From NCBI GenBank assembly GCA_002917075.1, contig NTMA01000005.1:558001-622000 (forward strand): a stretch of DNA of 64,000 nucleotides, read 5' to 3'. A model generated the notes under the pieces. It saw only the letters and a program-made list of their open reading frames with translations. It did no database searches and was not told the DNA's origin. This document shows positions 24,553-35,682 of the stretch, piece after piece (position 1 is the first letter of the stretch; every line of letters starts with the position of its first letter). Both the position numbers and the translations under genes were made by a program. This stretch comes from Hawksworthiomyces lignivorus (Eukaryota; Ascomycota; Sordariomycetes; Ophiostomatales; Ophiostomataceae).

Positions 24553-25326
24553 ATGAATACGTTCACAACTGTTACCACCTGCTTCGGCTGTTGCGGTACC
24601 CAGCGCGACGAGGAGGACACGACGCCTCGCTGGCTTGCAGAACAGGACTGCGCCGCCCAGGCTGGACTGCTCGAGAAGCCGTACGCCAGTCTCTATTCGG
24701 ACGAGGACGGCTCTGACAAGGAAGACATTTCCGCCACCGCGGATCATGTCGTCGGCGTCCTGCTCACAGCAGCCTCCAAAGCTGATGTTGATGCCCAGCT
24801 GGCCGACGTCCGTTCTCGCATCGCCCGCAGCAGCGTCAAGCCGGTAGGGCCCGTAACGGCTTCTTCTTGGACGGAGCGCCTGGCTACGGCCGTCCTGGAG
24901 CGCCTAGTGCCGGCGGTGCAGGCCATCCTCGAGAGCGGCCAGGGCAAGCTGGGCGACGCCGCGAACAAGATCGTGGCGTGGACCCGCGCCACAGCTCCAG
25001 GCCTCTTCCAATGGGCGGAGGACCACCCGCAGCTTGTTGCCCTCCTGGCATTTGTGGCAGCCGTCGCTGTCACATACGTCCTGCTTCCGTGGGTCTTAGA
25101 GGCCATCGGTTTTGGAGAGCTAGGACCGGTTGCTGGTATGTATACAACATCCCGCGGTTGTGCAGCACTACATTGGACTTCTCAATATACTTCTTACCAA
25201 TATGCATTTCTAACCTTTCCCTTAGGATCCATCGCTGCGCGCCTGCAGGTCCGGTACTTGGGTGCAGTTCCAAAGGGGTCTTGGTTCTCATTCTTCCAAC
25301 GCCTTGGCATGATCTGGGAGCACTGA
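24553..25326 (+). CDS. IFI6/IFI27 (ISG12)-like small membrane protein
   Basis: Protein of 227 residues from exons 24553-25135 and 25226-25326. The N-terminal 150 residues are cytosolic-looking, start with a Cys-rich CFGCCG (possible palmitoylation) and contain amphipathic helices. A strong hydrophobic segment (about residues 157-183) leads into EAIGFGELGPVAGSIAARLQ, which resembles the (A/G)-rich ISG12 signature found in animal interferon-inducible IFI6/IFI27 proteins and in many fungal paralogues. The usual GNVAAGS stretch is altered to GAVPKGSWFS, and the protein ends soon after FQRLGMIWEH, so the glycine-rich hydrophobic tail is short. Animal members sit in mitochondrial or nuclear membranes; the fungal role is unknown. 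Splicing inside the GPVAG|S motif is supported by frame. The family call is good but not certain. Confidence 0.75.
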   Translation: MNTFTTVTTCFGCCGTQRDEEDTTPRWLAEQDCAAQAGLLEKPYASLYSDEDGSDKEDISATADHVVGVLLTAASKADVDAQLADVRSRIARSSVKPVGPVTASSWTERLATAVLERLVPAVQAILESGQGKLGDAANKIVAWTRATAPGLFQWAEDHPQLVALLAFVAAVAVTYVLLPWVLEAIGFGELGPVAGMYTTSRGCAALHWTSQYTSYQYAFLTFPLGSIAARLQVRYLGAVPKGSWFSFFQRLGMIWEH

Positions 25327-25924
25327 AACCCAGACATAGACTTCACAAATGGAAGCTTGGTAAACAATAAGAAGTTCGCAATATTGGAGGGTAGTCTGAA
25401 TTTCAACCTCTTGAATTGGAAATCTACTCTGATGAAATAAATCGCTTCTGAACCGGGGCCTAGGCCTGGTGAACAAAATTTTTTTTTAATACATGGCCAT
25501 GAAATATGGTAGAACGCAATAGTAAAATGGTGGTAAAACATTAGAGGTATCATGAGATCATGCCATACAAATGTGAGCTAAACTAGTAAAATGAGGGAGT
25601 AAGTGAATGTAATGCTGAAAGATTGTAGAATGCCCAGACTCGGCCAACCTGAATTGTGCTTTTTTTTTGTTGATTCTCTTCTTCCTTTCCTATTTTTCCC
25701 ATCCTGATCTTCCTCTCCCTCTCCTGGGGTATAATGTCTTCATTATCTCATCCTAAAATCCATTAGGAATCCTCGAGATCCTTGAGGTCCGATGCCTCTT
25801 GTTAGAAAAAAAAAACAACGCCAAAATATCGAATGCCAAAAACCATGCAATTAAAACGCCAGTCCAATGCTGTTCCTTGTGCCGAATGCTTTTCCTTGTA
25901 ACTCAGTTTATCTCGTCAACTTCT
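25327..25924. other. Convergent spacer between ISG12-like gene and RAX2
   Basis: About 600 bases holding the 3' flanks of both genes. It is AT- and pyrimidine-rich, with homopolymer runs near 25484, 25662 and 25810. No gene or RNA is recognised. Confidence 0.5.
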
Positions 25925-28900
25925 TCAAACACGCGGAGCTCCCGGCCCAGCTCGGCCTAAGGATTCAAGGAGCTCTTGTGGCGGCGGACCCCCATATGTA
26001 ACAGGCGCCGGCACGTAGCCCTGCCGCTTCTTGCGGATTCTGTCTAGCAAAAGACCAGCTGCAACAATGACGAGCATCAAGACAAGCGAGATGCCGAGAC
26101 TGATGAGCACGATTGCGACAAGGGGCAGGTGACCTTTGTTGCTTGCGGTGAAGAAGTCGTTTTTCTCGACGAAGATGCTGGCAATGCTACCAGCAGAGTT
26201 GTTCGAATTGGTGGTCAAAGCAAACGGCTCGAATGTCTTCCCGTTGAAGACAACAGCCGAAGCTGTGCCAAAAGCGGGAAGGACGATCGAGCCGGTCAGA
26301 ACAAGGACTTGATTGGAGTCTAGCAGCGCGGATGAGGCATGGTTTGACGAGACGGAAAAGATTTGCATACTACGGATGTTGGTGCCATCGGATAGTGTTT
26401 GACCACTAGCACCAAAGGCATCAGTCCAAGTTTTGCCGTCGTATTTCATAAGGAACAGAGAGCCGTTTGTGTTCGATGTGCCCGTGATCCAGATCTGGCT
26501 TCCGTCACTAGAGCCGAGGGCAATTGAATCGACTGGACCTGGAATTGTGTCGGTACCGCCGGGGAAGGTATCCCAGAACTGGTGGGTGGCGTCATATGTG
26601 GCCAGAAACGTGGATACCGTGTTGTTCACGATGAGGCTGCCACCAGCAACAAGAGTCGAGCTCGTCGTCCAGATCATGGTATTGACCGTGCTCGTTCCCA
26701 GGTTTGATCCTGGACGGTTCCACTGTCCTGCTGTCGTACTGAAAAAGCACACTCCAGGACAGCCAAGCGAGCCCGCAGATGTGAACGAGCCACCGACGTA
26801 AACATCACTCGTGCTTGGGCGCACTAGGATGGAAGTGACACTATTGCTGCCACCAGTCAAAGAGGGTGGCTGTGTGTTGAAGTTGTCTGTGGCGATGTTG
26901 TACGAGATCAGACCGTTGACGTTAGCACCATTGATGTTTCCGCTGACATTGCCTCCAGCAAAAAGAGTGTCACCAGTGACGGCCAACGCCGTGAATGTTG
27001 ATTCGTCTGAAATGCTGGAACCGAGGCCAGTAGTAACTCCCTGGTTCTTGTTATCAATGATTAGCAAGTTCTGAACCAGAGCGCCGCTGCTCGAATTGGC
27101 AGTAAAATGGCCACCAAGGATGGTCTTGTTACGGCCATTCGACGTGTCAAAGAGACCAGTCACCACGCCTGAAATGGAGCTACCAGCAAGGGTGTCTCGC
27201 TTCGATACGGCTGCCGTAGAAGTAGTGTTCGATGAAGTAGGTGACGGAAGGATGTCAACACCAAAGGATCCGACACCGGCACCGGACAGGGTTGCAACGC
27301 CGTTAGCGCCAACCTGTGCAAAGGACAGGGAGCCGCCATACAATGCGTCGGCGCCAGGTACGTTGAGCAGAGATGAAAGCAGCACACCATCAACAGACTC
27401 CACAGGCACCTCTACATTTTGCAGCCAGTTGTTCTGGGACGGCACCCACACGGCAAAACCGTCCACAGGAACGGCGGGGTTGTCGCCAAATGCGAGCAGC
27501 TCTCGAAAGCCGCCGGTAAATGTGAAGACCACTTCCGGAGTCTTGCTGGTGACGTTCATGGTCATAGAGACGACTTTCATCACAGGCCCGTCAACACCAG
27601 CACCTAGCGGACTCCACACGTTTTTTGAGGTGTCGTACACGGCAACGCGGCTCAGGCCAGGTACTGAGCCACTCTCGGTGGATGTAAAAGTGCCACCGAC
27701 AAACAGATTTGTGCCATTCAAGACTATTGACGAGACGCCGCTATTTAGACTGCCCGCGAGAGCAAGAACGGATGAGTTTTGGCTGTTGACAGCTACAATG
27801 TTGTTTGCAGCAGTAGATGTGAAGTTGCCGGCAATGTAGGTGATATCACCACCTGTTGCGAGGTCGTTCACGACTGAAGCAGAAGAAAATGTCGAACCAA
27901 GCGTGTCGAATGCTGAAGTAGAAAAGTCGCTCGTGTTCACAACGGTCGAGGTAGGATCGTATTCGAATAAGCCATTTAGGCCGCCAGTCGAACTGAGCAG
28001 CGTAAAACCGACACGCTGGGCGACAAATGTCATGTTATCCAGCCCTTGGTTGTTCAGAGGAGTCAGGGTGACAGTTGGGCGGAACGAGCTAGTTGGCGCA
28101 CTGATCGTCCCAAAGTAGATCTGATCGTACTTGTCAAAATTGTTCGTCTGGAATAGCGTCACCGAGGTAGGTGCTTGGCCTTCAACCATAGAAACTGTGA
28201 TATTGACTCGACCGCGTGTGGAACAGGTGCCGTCCTGCATGCAACCTGGCGTGTACATGTTTACTGTATAGTTTCCAGACTGTCGGATATCAGGAAAGAA
28301 GACAACCGAGGCTGACGAGGAATTGATGGGCGAGGACAGTTGAGCGGTAAGATACTCTGAGCTGCTCTGGAAAGACGGAGACACGGTCCAAGGGCCTGTC
28401 GCGGTTGCCCTGGAGACTTCGGAGGCAGAGACAGCACAGGTGGGTTCATTGAAGGCATTGATGGCGTATGCAAAAATGTTGTTTTCAAAGAGCTCAATGC
28501 CGTCCAGGCCACCACCCGCGCCAAACCAGGCAGAGACATCAATGCGGAAGCCGTCCATGCCGACTACGTTGACAAAGTGGAAGTCCTGGAACGGTACGTC
28601 CGCGTTATGGCTGAGAGGACATTCGCTTGTGCAAGAGGCGTTCGCGCCCGTATTCGGGTCAATGTAGGTAAAGTTCATGATGCCATTCAGCGGTAGTGCG
28701 GTGAACCGAAATGTCTGTGTACCACGACCATTCTGATGGGTATTCCAGAGGCGCAGCTTGCTTGGCTGGAATCCAAATTCAAACTTTGCCTCCCAGGAGC
28801 CTGGCGTATTGTCCTGGAGAAGCCATGTGCTGCCAGGGCCATCGGTGCCATTTGTCTTGCAGGCGATATTAGTGGGGTCAGAAAAACCTGTTGTCGACGA

Positions 28901-29671
28901 TGACCCGGTAGCGGTAATGTTCGCAGACGAGAGATTAATAACCTGTCCATCTTGCTGGGCAGGCGTACTCGCGTTGCCCAGTCCTGTAAAGCTGCCGCCA
29001 AAGATGATGTGACCGTTGGAGGCTTTGGTGATGGACGTCACTGGCCCGTTGAAACCAGCAAAGGGTAGAGCTGTCCAGCCTGAGTTGCCGACCCAGGCAA
29101 TGGCGTTGGTCGAATTGAGCCCAATGAAGCTGCCACCGACGAAGATGGAATTTTGCGCCTGGTCGCAGAGGACGGCATTCACCTGGCCCGACAGGCCAGG
29201 CATAGGCGTCACTGTTGATGAATTGGGGTTGAACATAGCAATAGCGGTAGCTGGCTGGTTGCCGACGCTCGTAAAGTTACCGCCAAGCACCACGCCCGCG
29301 TTCGTGCCATTTTCCAGCAGAAAGGAGCACATGGACATGATTGAGGCGTCGGTAGTGAGGACGGTCGCAAAGGCGCTATTCGGTAGACGAGCTAGGAGAC
29401 CCTCGCTGCCATTGACGGCAACCGTGTTCTGGCCCTGCTGCTCAAACTGGAAAAGTGAGACGCCGGTGAAATTACCAGCGATGCCTATGCTTCCCAAGCT
29501 CCCGAGGTCGATATTAGAAGAGGGCGCGGTGGTGAAATTCAGCGCGTCTGCCGGAGCTCCCATGGATGTGAAGGCCAGGAGGGAGGCCATTGTTGCAGAG
29601 AAAGAGGTACGCCATAGACCAGAGTCGCCAGCTCTGGCGGCGCCGTGGCGCCGCCGTGTGGATATTCGCAT
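25925..29671 (-). CDS. RAX2: RAX2-type cortical polarity marker
   Basis: Single-exon gene for 1,248 residues. In yeast Rax2 works with Rax1 at the cortex to mark previous division sites for bud-site selection; in filamentous fungi it helps hyphal polarity. The N terminus has an internal signal-like hydrophobic stretch (residues about 25-43) before LNFTTAPSSNIDLG, a typical Rax2 opening. The large extracellular part consists of many short repeats of the GGxFTS/GGNFTS type (beta-propeller or Kelch-like blades) with abundant N-glycosylation sites. A single membrane helix (about 1180-1205, SLGISLVLMLVIVAAGLLL) is followed by a basic KKRQG and a short proline-rich cytoplasmic tail. Length matches fungal orthologues (about 1,200). 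The start ATG is followed by the RRRHG basic stretch; a second Met at residue 28 is an alternative. Confidence 0.93.
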   Translation of the reverse strand: MRISTRRRHGAARAGDSGLWRTSFSATMASLLAFTSMGAPADALNFTTAPSSNIDLGSLGSIGIAGNFTGVSLFQFEQQGQNTVAVNGSEGLLARLPNSAFATVLTTDASIMSMCSFLLENGTNAGVVLGGNFTSVGNQPATAIAMFNPNSSTVTPMPGLSGQVNAVLCDQAQNSIFVGGSFIGLNSTNAIAWVGNSGWTALPFAGFNGPVTSITKASNGHIIFGGSFTGLGNASTPAQQDGQVINLSSANITATGSSSTTGFSDPTNIACKTNGTDGPGSTWLLQDNTPGSWEAKFEFGFQPSKLRLWNTHQNGRGTQTFRFTALPLNGIMNFTYIDPNTGANASCTSECPLSHNADVPFQDFHFVNVVGMDGFRIDVSAWFGAGGGLDGIELFENNIFAYAINAFNEPTCAVSASEVSRATATGPWTVSPSFQSSSEYLTAQLSSPINSSSASVVFFPDIRQSGNYTVNMYTPGCMQDGTCSTRGRVNITVSMVEGQAPTSVTLFQTNNFDKYDQIYFGTISAPTSSFRPTVTLTPLNNQGLDNMTFVAQRVGFTLLSSTGGLNGLFEYDPTSTVVNTSDFSTSAFDTLGSTFSSASVVNDLATGGDITYIAGNFTSTAANNIVAVNSQNSSVLALAGSLNSGVSSIVLNGTNLFVGGTFTSTESGSVPGLSRVAVYDTSKNVWSPLGAGVDGPVMKVVSMTMNVTSKTPEVVFTFTGGFRELLAFGDNPAVPVDGFAVWVPSQNNWLQNVEVPVESVDGVLLSSLLNVPGADALYGGSLSFAQVGANGVATLSGAGVGSFGVDILPSPTSSNTTSTAAVSKRDTLAGSSISGVVTGLFDTSNGRNKTILGGHFTANSSSGALVQNLLIIDNKNQGVTTGLGSSISDESTFTALAVTGDTLFAGGNVSGNINGANVNGLISYNIATDNFNTQPPSLTGGSNSVTSILVRPSTSDVYVGGSFTSAGSLGCPGVCFFSTTAGQWNRPGSNLGTSTVNTMIWTTSSTLVAGGSLIVNNTVSTFLATYDATHQFWDTFPGGTDTIPGPVDSIALGSSDGSQIWITGTSNTNGSLFLMKYDGKTWTDAFGASGQTLSDGTNIRSMQIFSVSSNHASSALLDSNQVLVLTGSIVLPAFGTASAVVFNGKTFEPFALTTNSNNSAGSIASIFVEKNDFFTASNKGHLPLVAIVLISLGISLVLMLVIVAAGLLLDRIRKKRQGYVPAPVTYGGPPPQELLESLGRAGPGAPRV

Positions 29672-32600
29672 GATGCGAGAAGGTTTCCGGAACGGGTCGT
29701 CAGAAATGGCGATAGATATCAGGAGAAGAACTGCCTAGTTTTTGTCTCGGTGAGAGAGCCTTTGAGATTGGTTCAATGGCGGTTCGCTATGAAGACATTG
29801 TCGGCATGTGGTGAGATTCGGGGAGCGTAAGGAGCGTATATCGCGATTCAATTCGATGCTCTGCCGTTTTGAGACTGTCGTCGCGAAGTATATATCGAGG
29901 AGTCGTAGGAATCGGACGGACAACCAGCGGCAGCAAGACGAGAACCCGAAGAAAGAATAAAGAGAGCAAAAAGAGACAAGGAAAGTAATATTCAAAGAGA
30001 ATGAATGAATGAAATGGGCTAGGCCAAAGGAGGGACGTCGCGCGGTGAAGCTGCACCGAAAAGAAGAAGACAAATCAAATGGAGATAAACGAAGACAAGA
30101 ATGGAAAGGTAAGAGAAGGAAAAGAAATGAAGGTTTTGCAGATTGGGCGAAGAGAATAGCGTGAGAAGAAACAGGGCGCCCCGAGAAATAAAAAGGAACT
30201 GGTGCGAGATGAGAAAGGTGGAGCAGGACTGGGGTCAAGAGAAACGTCGAAGTGGAAAGAGGAAAAAAGGGAAAGTACGAGGTATAGCGTCGCAATTCAA
30301 GGAAAGAGGACAAGGTCGTCGCTGCAGATTAGGGCGTGGCTTGGGCGGTCAAAGCTTTTTGTTTCCTTCTGCTTTCGCTCGAATCTTCCCACAGATGAGG
30401 GACGATGACGGCGAAAGAAGGTGCGATGCAGTAAACAAAAAGTGTCAACCCAAAGGAAGTAAATATTAGGTACGAAGGGAGTAAGAGGAGGGAAGGAGGG
30501 CTGGCTTCGGAAGACGGAAAAAGGACGAGGAAACAAAGAAGTGAAAGAACGAAGGACGGACAGTAACACGTAATTATGGGAAAAGTGAATGACACTCGTA
30601 CGCCGTGATACGTGTACACGCACGAAGTGCAGGTGAGAAAGGCGCAGGGAAGGTGGGAGGTGGGATCGTTACGTCGTCGACGCCCGCCAGCACGACGATG
30701 GTGAGAGAAAACAGGAGAGAGCGAGGCTAGACACAGAAACTTGGGAAATTTGGGGAAGGATGCGCGACGTGGAAACCTGGGCAGTGTTGCCAATCTTCTG
30801 TGGCTCCTCCGTAGCTCCGTTTCGTGTTTCTTTCCTTTTTTTTTTTTTTTTCCTTTTTCTTTACTTTTTTCTCGTATTTATTTATTTACTCCTCAATATT
30901 CACCTTATTTTGTTTACGGTATATGTAGCTCCGTTACGGATCTGCGCCCTCGAGTGACTTGGCTTTCTTAGGAAACGGAGCCAAAATTAAAACGGCACCC
31001 CTTTCATTAGCTTTGGTTCGTCTCGGGCTGATCCAGCAAAATCCCTGTTTGGGTCCGCCATCTAACCAATAAGCATACTCCTACGCCTGACGGTGGTACC
31101 TTTCGCTAAACCTGGTTTGGTTAAGGCAAATGAACCACAGCAAGAAAGACAACATCCAGTCCCCTGAAAATGACGGAAGACACTCCACGGAGACAGCCAA
31201 TTAAGCGCAGTGCGCGCCGTTTTGATAAAACGTAAGATACGTATCGTATTCTTTACTGTGTCGATCTTGCAAAACATGTACCAGTACAGAGTACCGCCGC
31301 TCATCATCGACATGACTTTCTTAGTGTCTGCGCAGTTTGTGGCATTGCTGTGACTTTTGTGTTCTCGCTTCCCTCGACTCCTTTCTGCTTAAGGTAATAT
31401 GTATCTCCCGGATACCTTTAAAAGAGAACCCCAGGATTTACTATTGGTCAATTTCTATTCCTGTTGTACAGATGTCGTGGCTCATAGCTCTTTGGGTTGT
31501 TTGGAGAGCCAACAAAACATTTTTTTTGCGATTCCGCTTCATATGCGATATCTGTTCTATTTGTGTCCTTCTTGACGCAGAGCGCATGTGTAATACGGAG
31601 TGGGTATGACGGTGAGCCTGTTACTGAGGCACTGCAACGCTTCTCTGAGTGGAAAACTATTACGCTTTGTGGGAACTAGTCGTGCTCACTACAGGACAAT
31701 TACAGCAGCAGTAAGGTGGAGGTGTGTGATCACAAGAGGTCCAAGCTTAGATCTTTTCTTCTATCTTTCCTTCTTGTCTGTGTGCCTTCTTTTTGTGTGG
31801 CCTGTGGCGCGACGGATCGAGGGCTCGGTTGCAGATGGCGCCGTCTTTGCACTTTCAAGTGCCGCGGTCTATGTGATGTATCGTGTGACTACGTATGCAA
31901 GAGTGTCTGAACATGTGCAAAAAGGAAAGTTGCTACATACAACAAGGACACGGACAAATTTACGGCAAGGGACAGGGGGCTAAGAGTGAGGGTAAGAAGA
32001 GTCAGAGAGACGCAAGGGGCTGAGAAGTTGCATGGAGGGTCTCTCTGTACAAGGATAGGAATGCGTATTCTCAATCGTGGGCCGAACGGCGGCCGATGCA
32101 TCAGGTAACAGAACGGGGTAGACTGATATCAACGACAACTATATTCAAGGCTTCAGTGAGAAACTAGTAGTAGTAATGAGTAGCGCTTGTGCGTTGTGAG
32201 AAGGGTGGCTGCAAGGAGGCTTGTTATCGCGTTAGAGAAGGCCTTGCTCGAAACCGGAGACAAGTCAGATCAGGGGGGGCCCTCACTGGGTGGAAAATTG
32301 AAACCAAAAATAGAGGTGATGAAAACGAGAAATAGAAGTGAAAGACAGAAGTAATGCAAAAATAATCATTTCCGTTAGACGAAGTAGAAAACGGAGAGGC
32401 GACATGAGAAGGGTACAAAAACACATGCAATGCTTGTACAGAAGAGCAGTCGAATGAGCAACCATGAGAAAGGGCAAATTAGAAAGGGAGGAAGCCCTTA
32501 ACCTTGTCGCCCCTCATCAAATAGAGAAGCCTACAGCTTGGGGTCATTTCCCCAGCCGCCCGTGTCCAAAAGATCGAAGCAGATGCAAAGGCTCCAGAGC

Positions 32601-32705
32601 AAAAGTTTTGCACGCAGAGGATAGGAGAAAATGGCCCGTACCTGCAGCCAGACATGTTGCCTGCAGGGGTAGCTGCAGCGAGGTGCAACTGAGGGAAATA
32701 AAAGC

Positions 32706-32727
32706 TTTTTTTTTTTTTTTTTTTTTT
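32706..32727. repeat. Poly(T) tract
   Basis: An uninterrupted run of 22 T on the plus strand inside the gene-poor region, followed by CC and a short pyrimidine stretch. Confidence 0.9.
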
Positions 32728-33130
32728 CCTCTTCCGCTGGCCCAACTACACGATGTTGAGCCCCTTTCCAGCCACAGCTTCCGCGCATTCTGGAAGACCA
32801 AATAGCTCACTCGCTGACTGCCTGCAAAGTTTTATATTTTGTTCTCTTGGTTTTATTTCTTTTCCGTTTTTCTCACCGTTTTTGGAGAGTGTCGGGACTG
32901 AGAATAAAAAGCAATTCTCCCTGCGGAGAGTCTCGTATTAACCAAAACAATACGGAGTATTGCGTACGGAAGACACGGGCAAGGCTCGGCCGCTATCTCA
33001 CTTTTAACAAGTTTAAAAACACTACTCCGTAATGGCACATTCCAGTCAGATACCCGTTGGTTTCATTTGGACGTCAACTAGTCGGCATTTGAACGGTAAA
33101 CAACAACACCAGCCAAGAGTGAAGATCAAG

Positions 33131-33172
33131 ATGCAAAAAGCAAAATACAAAATGCAAAATGCAAAAAGAAAA
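33131..33172. repeat. Short imperfect tandem array of AAAATGC/AAAATAC units
   Basis: The unit GCAAAAT and close variants recur about five times in 40 bases (ATGCAAAAAGC, AAAATAC, AAAATGC, AAAATGC, AAAAAG). It looks like local slippage and has no coding sense. Confidence 0.7.
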
Positions 33173-33701
33173 CAGAGGGGGTTCTTGAAAACATCAGGAC
33201 CTTTCCCCTCCATTCTTGTCATTAATTATCACTGTCTTTGATTGGATTCATGCAAACACAACAACCGCCGCTCGTTGGACGGCTACCTCTTCTCAGATAA
33301 AATGGATTCTGCTGAGCCTCGCAGCCGCACCTCTTCAAAAAGTGTGCATCAGATATTCGGATGTTCAGATTTGCGAAAATGATTGTGAAAATGATTGCAA
33401 AAAAATACGGCCGGTTCCAGACTCTCTCTGTTCCAGGTTGCGTGCCCGTTTCTCGTAGCCCTTTCTCGGTTCGATGGTTGGGGGTTGATAGTCTCTGTTT
33501 TGAAACTCTATTGTCGCCGCTGCTGTGCCGTAGCGTTTTGCGATGCACACCAACAGATGCTCCGTTTTCTCAGATACGACGTCATAACGAAGCCATCTTA
33601 TCAAATCAACCACAGCCAGCGACCAGTGTTTGCGACGATTCTGTGCCGTGTTTGACCTCGCTCACCAGGAAATCGCGAGGTTTGGGGGAGAGGGGGAGTG
33701 G

Positions 33702-33727
33702 CCCCCCCCCCCCCCAAAAAAAAAAAA
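33702..33727. repeat. Adjacent C14 and A12 homopolymers
   Basis: Fourteen C are followed directly by twelve A, preceded by a purine-rich GGGGGAGAGGGGGAG stretch. Such a tract can form unusual DNA structure and is prone to sequencing-length error. Confidence 0.85.
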
Positions 33728-35682
33728 CTTTATGGGCTTTGACGCTCCTTATAAGGCACCAGCGGTGGCCACACAGGGCCATCCGACGGTCGATCTCTCA
33801 ATGGGGGGAGCTGATCCGCGCGTGACACTCATTCATGCCATGACAAGAACCAGCTTCCGAGTACTGGGAAGAGAGGCTCAGAGCGCCGTGTTTGTCGAGA
33901 AACACAGCAAGCAAATCCTAAAATCCCAAAAAGAATTGCGCAACTCTTCGTTCCGGTTTTTGCTTCTTTCGGTTTCCTGATTTCTCTTCCCGTGTCTCCC
34001 GGGTCCTCTCGGAGACGGCCACATCCTCTCCTATCCTCTATTAATTGCATATTGCGCCGTTTCCAAGGCTTTGATGTCTGCCCGGTCTTTGCATCTTCGT
34101 GGTCCTGGAGTCAATCACACCTCCACACCTCCAGATGCTGCACGGCCCCTCTGCCTCTCAGTGGCCACTCTCTTGTGTTTGTGAAAGATGTAAGTCTGGG
34201 CTATCATCGCCCCTCGAATCCTCCAAACGGTTCCTCCGAAGACCAGCAAGACATGGTGAGGCTTCTCCAGGTTTGCGAGCACTGATCACTTCGCATCAAT
34301 GCTGCAGAAACGACAACCAAATGTTGAATAGAGAGACAAAAAAAAGATCACACGGCACGAATGTCTCACGCAATTGCAGATTAAGCTGTCATTGTTTTAC
34401 AGTGTAAAACGGGATGCTTTGTCGGGGGAGCCTCCATCGCAATGTTGGGGCAGATTTTCAACAGAAGGAAACAAAAGTTGCGTATACGGATTCACATAGC
34501 CCAATTTGGAGATATTCAGATTTTAATATCTTCACGTAGAAAATTTAGCACGCAAAGCAGCCCTGCGCTCGATCAGCTCAAATGACAAGCCAGATGTCCA
34601 GATGAACGAACAGACACGACGAGAACAGACGACGGCGAACGGCCGCTCCGTGACGCCCCTGCTCCTCGTGTCGAAACCCTACCCTCCACGTTCTCTCCCC
34701 ACGTTTTGGATCGAGATTGTACGAGCACTACGTCTGACTCTGCATCATCTCACAGCGGACTTTTACGATGGCGCTGGAGGCTCTTCTGTTTTGAGTTGTT
34801 CTCCATGTCTTGGCATCTTCTCCCGTTGCCTTCTATGCGACTATTTCTTGTAAACCCTGCGTTCGGAATGTTTTCATTCCTTGTCTCGCATGCATCTTGC
34901 TCCATCTGCACGTTGTGCCCCCTGCTTTCTCCACGGAAAAAATCCATGCTCCCTGTCAACCTCATGCAATAGTTCTGATGTCGAACTTTCTCACCTTCTT
35001 TGTGTCTTCGCTTGCCTTCTTTTTGTTCATTTTCGCCTCATCTTTGGCCCCTAACCTTGCTAGCCTCCGTGCTCTACATGATGCCATGGCACACGGAAAT
35101 GGAAAGCTTCTATGCAGCCCCCCCTCCCCCTCTTTCCCCCTTCCCCATGGCCTCCTCGCCTATGTTGCATGTCGATGGGAGGGGTCGAGAGGAACACACA
35201 GACTCTTGTCTGCCTACATGGGCCTCGGAGAGAAGATGGGAAGCGTGGGGATGACAAGGGGACATGTACGAGAGACATGAGACGGACAGGAAAGCAGCTG
35301 ATGATGGAAAGACTGAAGAACGTCACGAAGAAAAAGAAAGACAAATAGGACATGGCTGTAACTGCTCTGCAGCGGCGGGGTATCAAAGGTGTCGTAGATC
35401 TTGTGTGGAGGGCGCCGGTATTTTGCTCCCTCCCCCTTCCATCGCACCCCGCCCTTCTGCTCTCATCTCTATTGATGCGTTTATCATTAGACGGACATTA
35501 TATCGACATGATGTATTCATGGACACCCGTGGGACTCGCTCCCATTGAGTCCATTTCTTCGTGCTCATGACAAACCCAGACCAAACCCAAATAAGAAAAG
35601 AAGAAAAAAGAATGTAATATGAACAGACAAAATGAAATACGACAAAAACATGAAGAAAAAAAAAAGAAACACAAATCACCTC

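Larger units (their letters stand above)
29672..35682. other. Six-kilobase gene-poor region upstream of RAX2
   Basis: No supportable gene is present. From about 29,900 to 30,560 the RAX2-sense strand is strongly pyrimidine-rich, suggesting a long leader or promoter. Low-complexity tracts follow: T-runs near 30,838 and 32,706-32,727, a C14-A12 tract at 33,702-33,727, an A/G/C-rich tandem array near 33,130, and CT-rich DNA at about 34,900-35,160. ORFs up to 192 codons exist but consist of Ser/Phe/Leu or Lys/Arg/Glu, the translations expected of pyrimidine or purine runs. No tRNA B-box, rRNA or transposase motif was found. Confidence 0.6.

Noticed and set aside
29735..30313. 192-codon minus-strand ORF as a membrane protein gene
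   Set aside because: Ser/Phe/Leu content reflects a pyrimidine-rich tract upstream of RAX2; no conserved motif. Kept only as a possible uORF finding.
33361..33825. 154-codon plus-strand ORF in the gene-poor region
   Set aside because: Runs through the C14-A12 homopolymer, has no domain, and no splice-joined extension was found.
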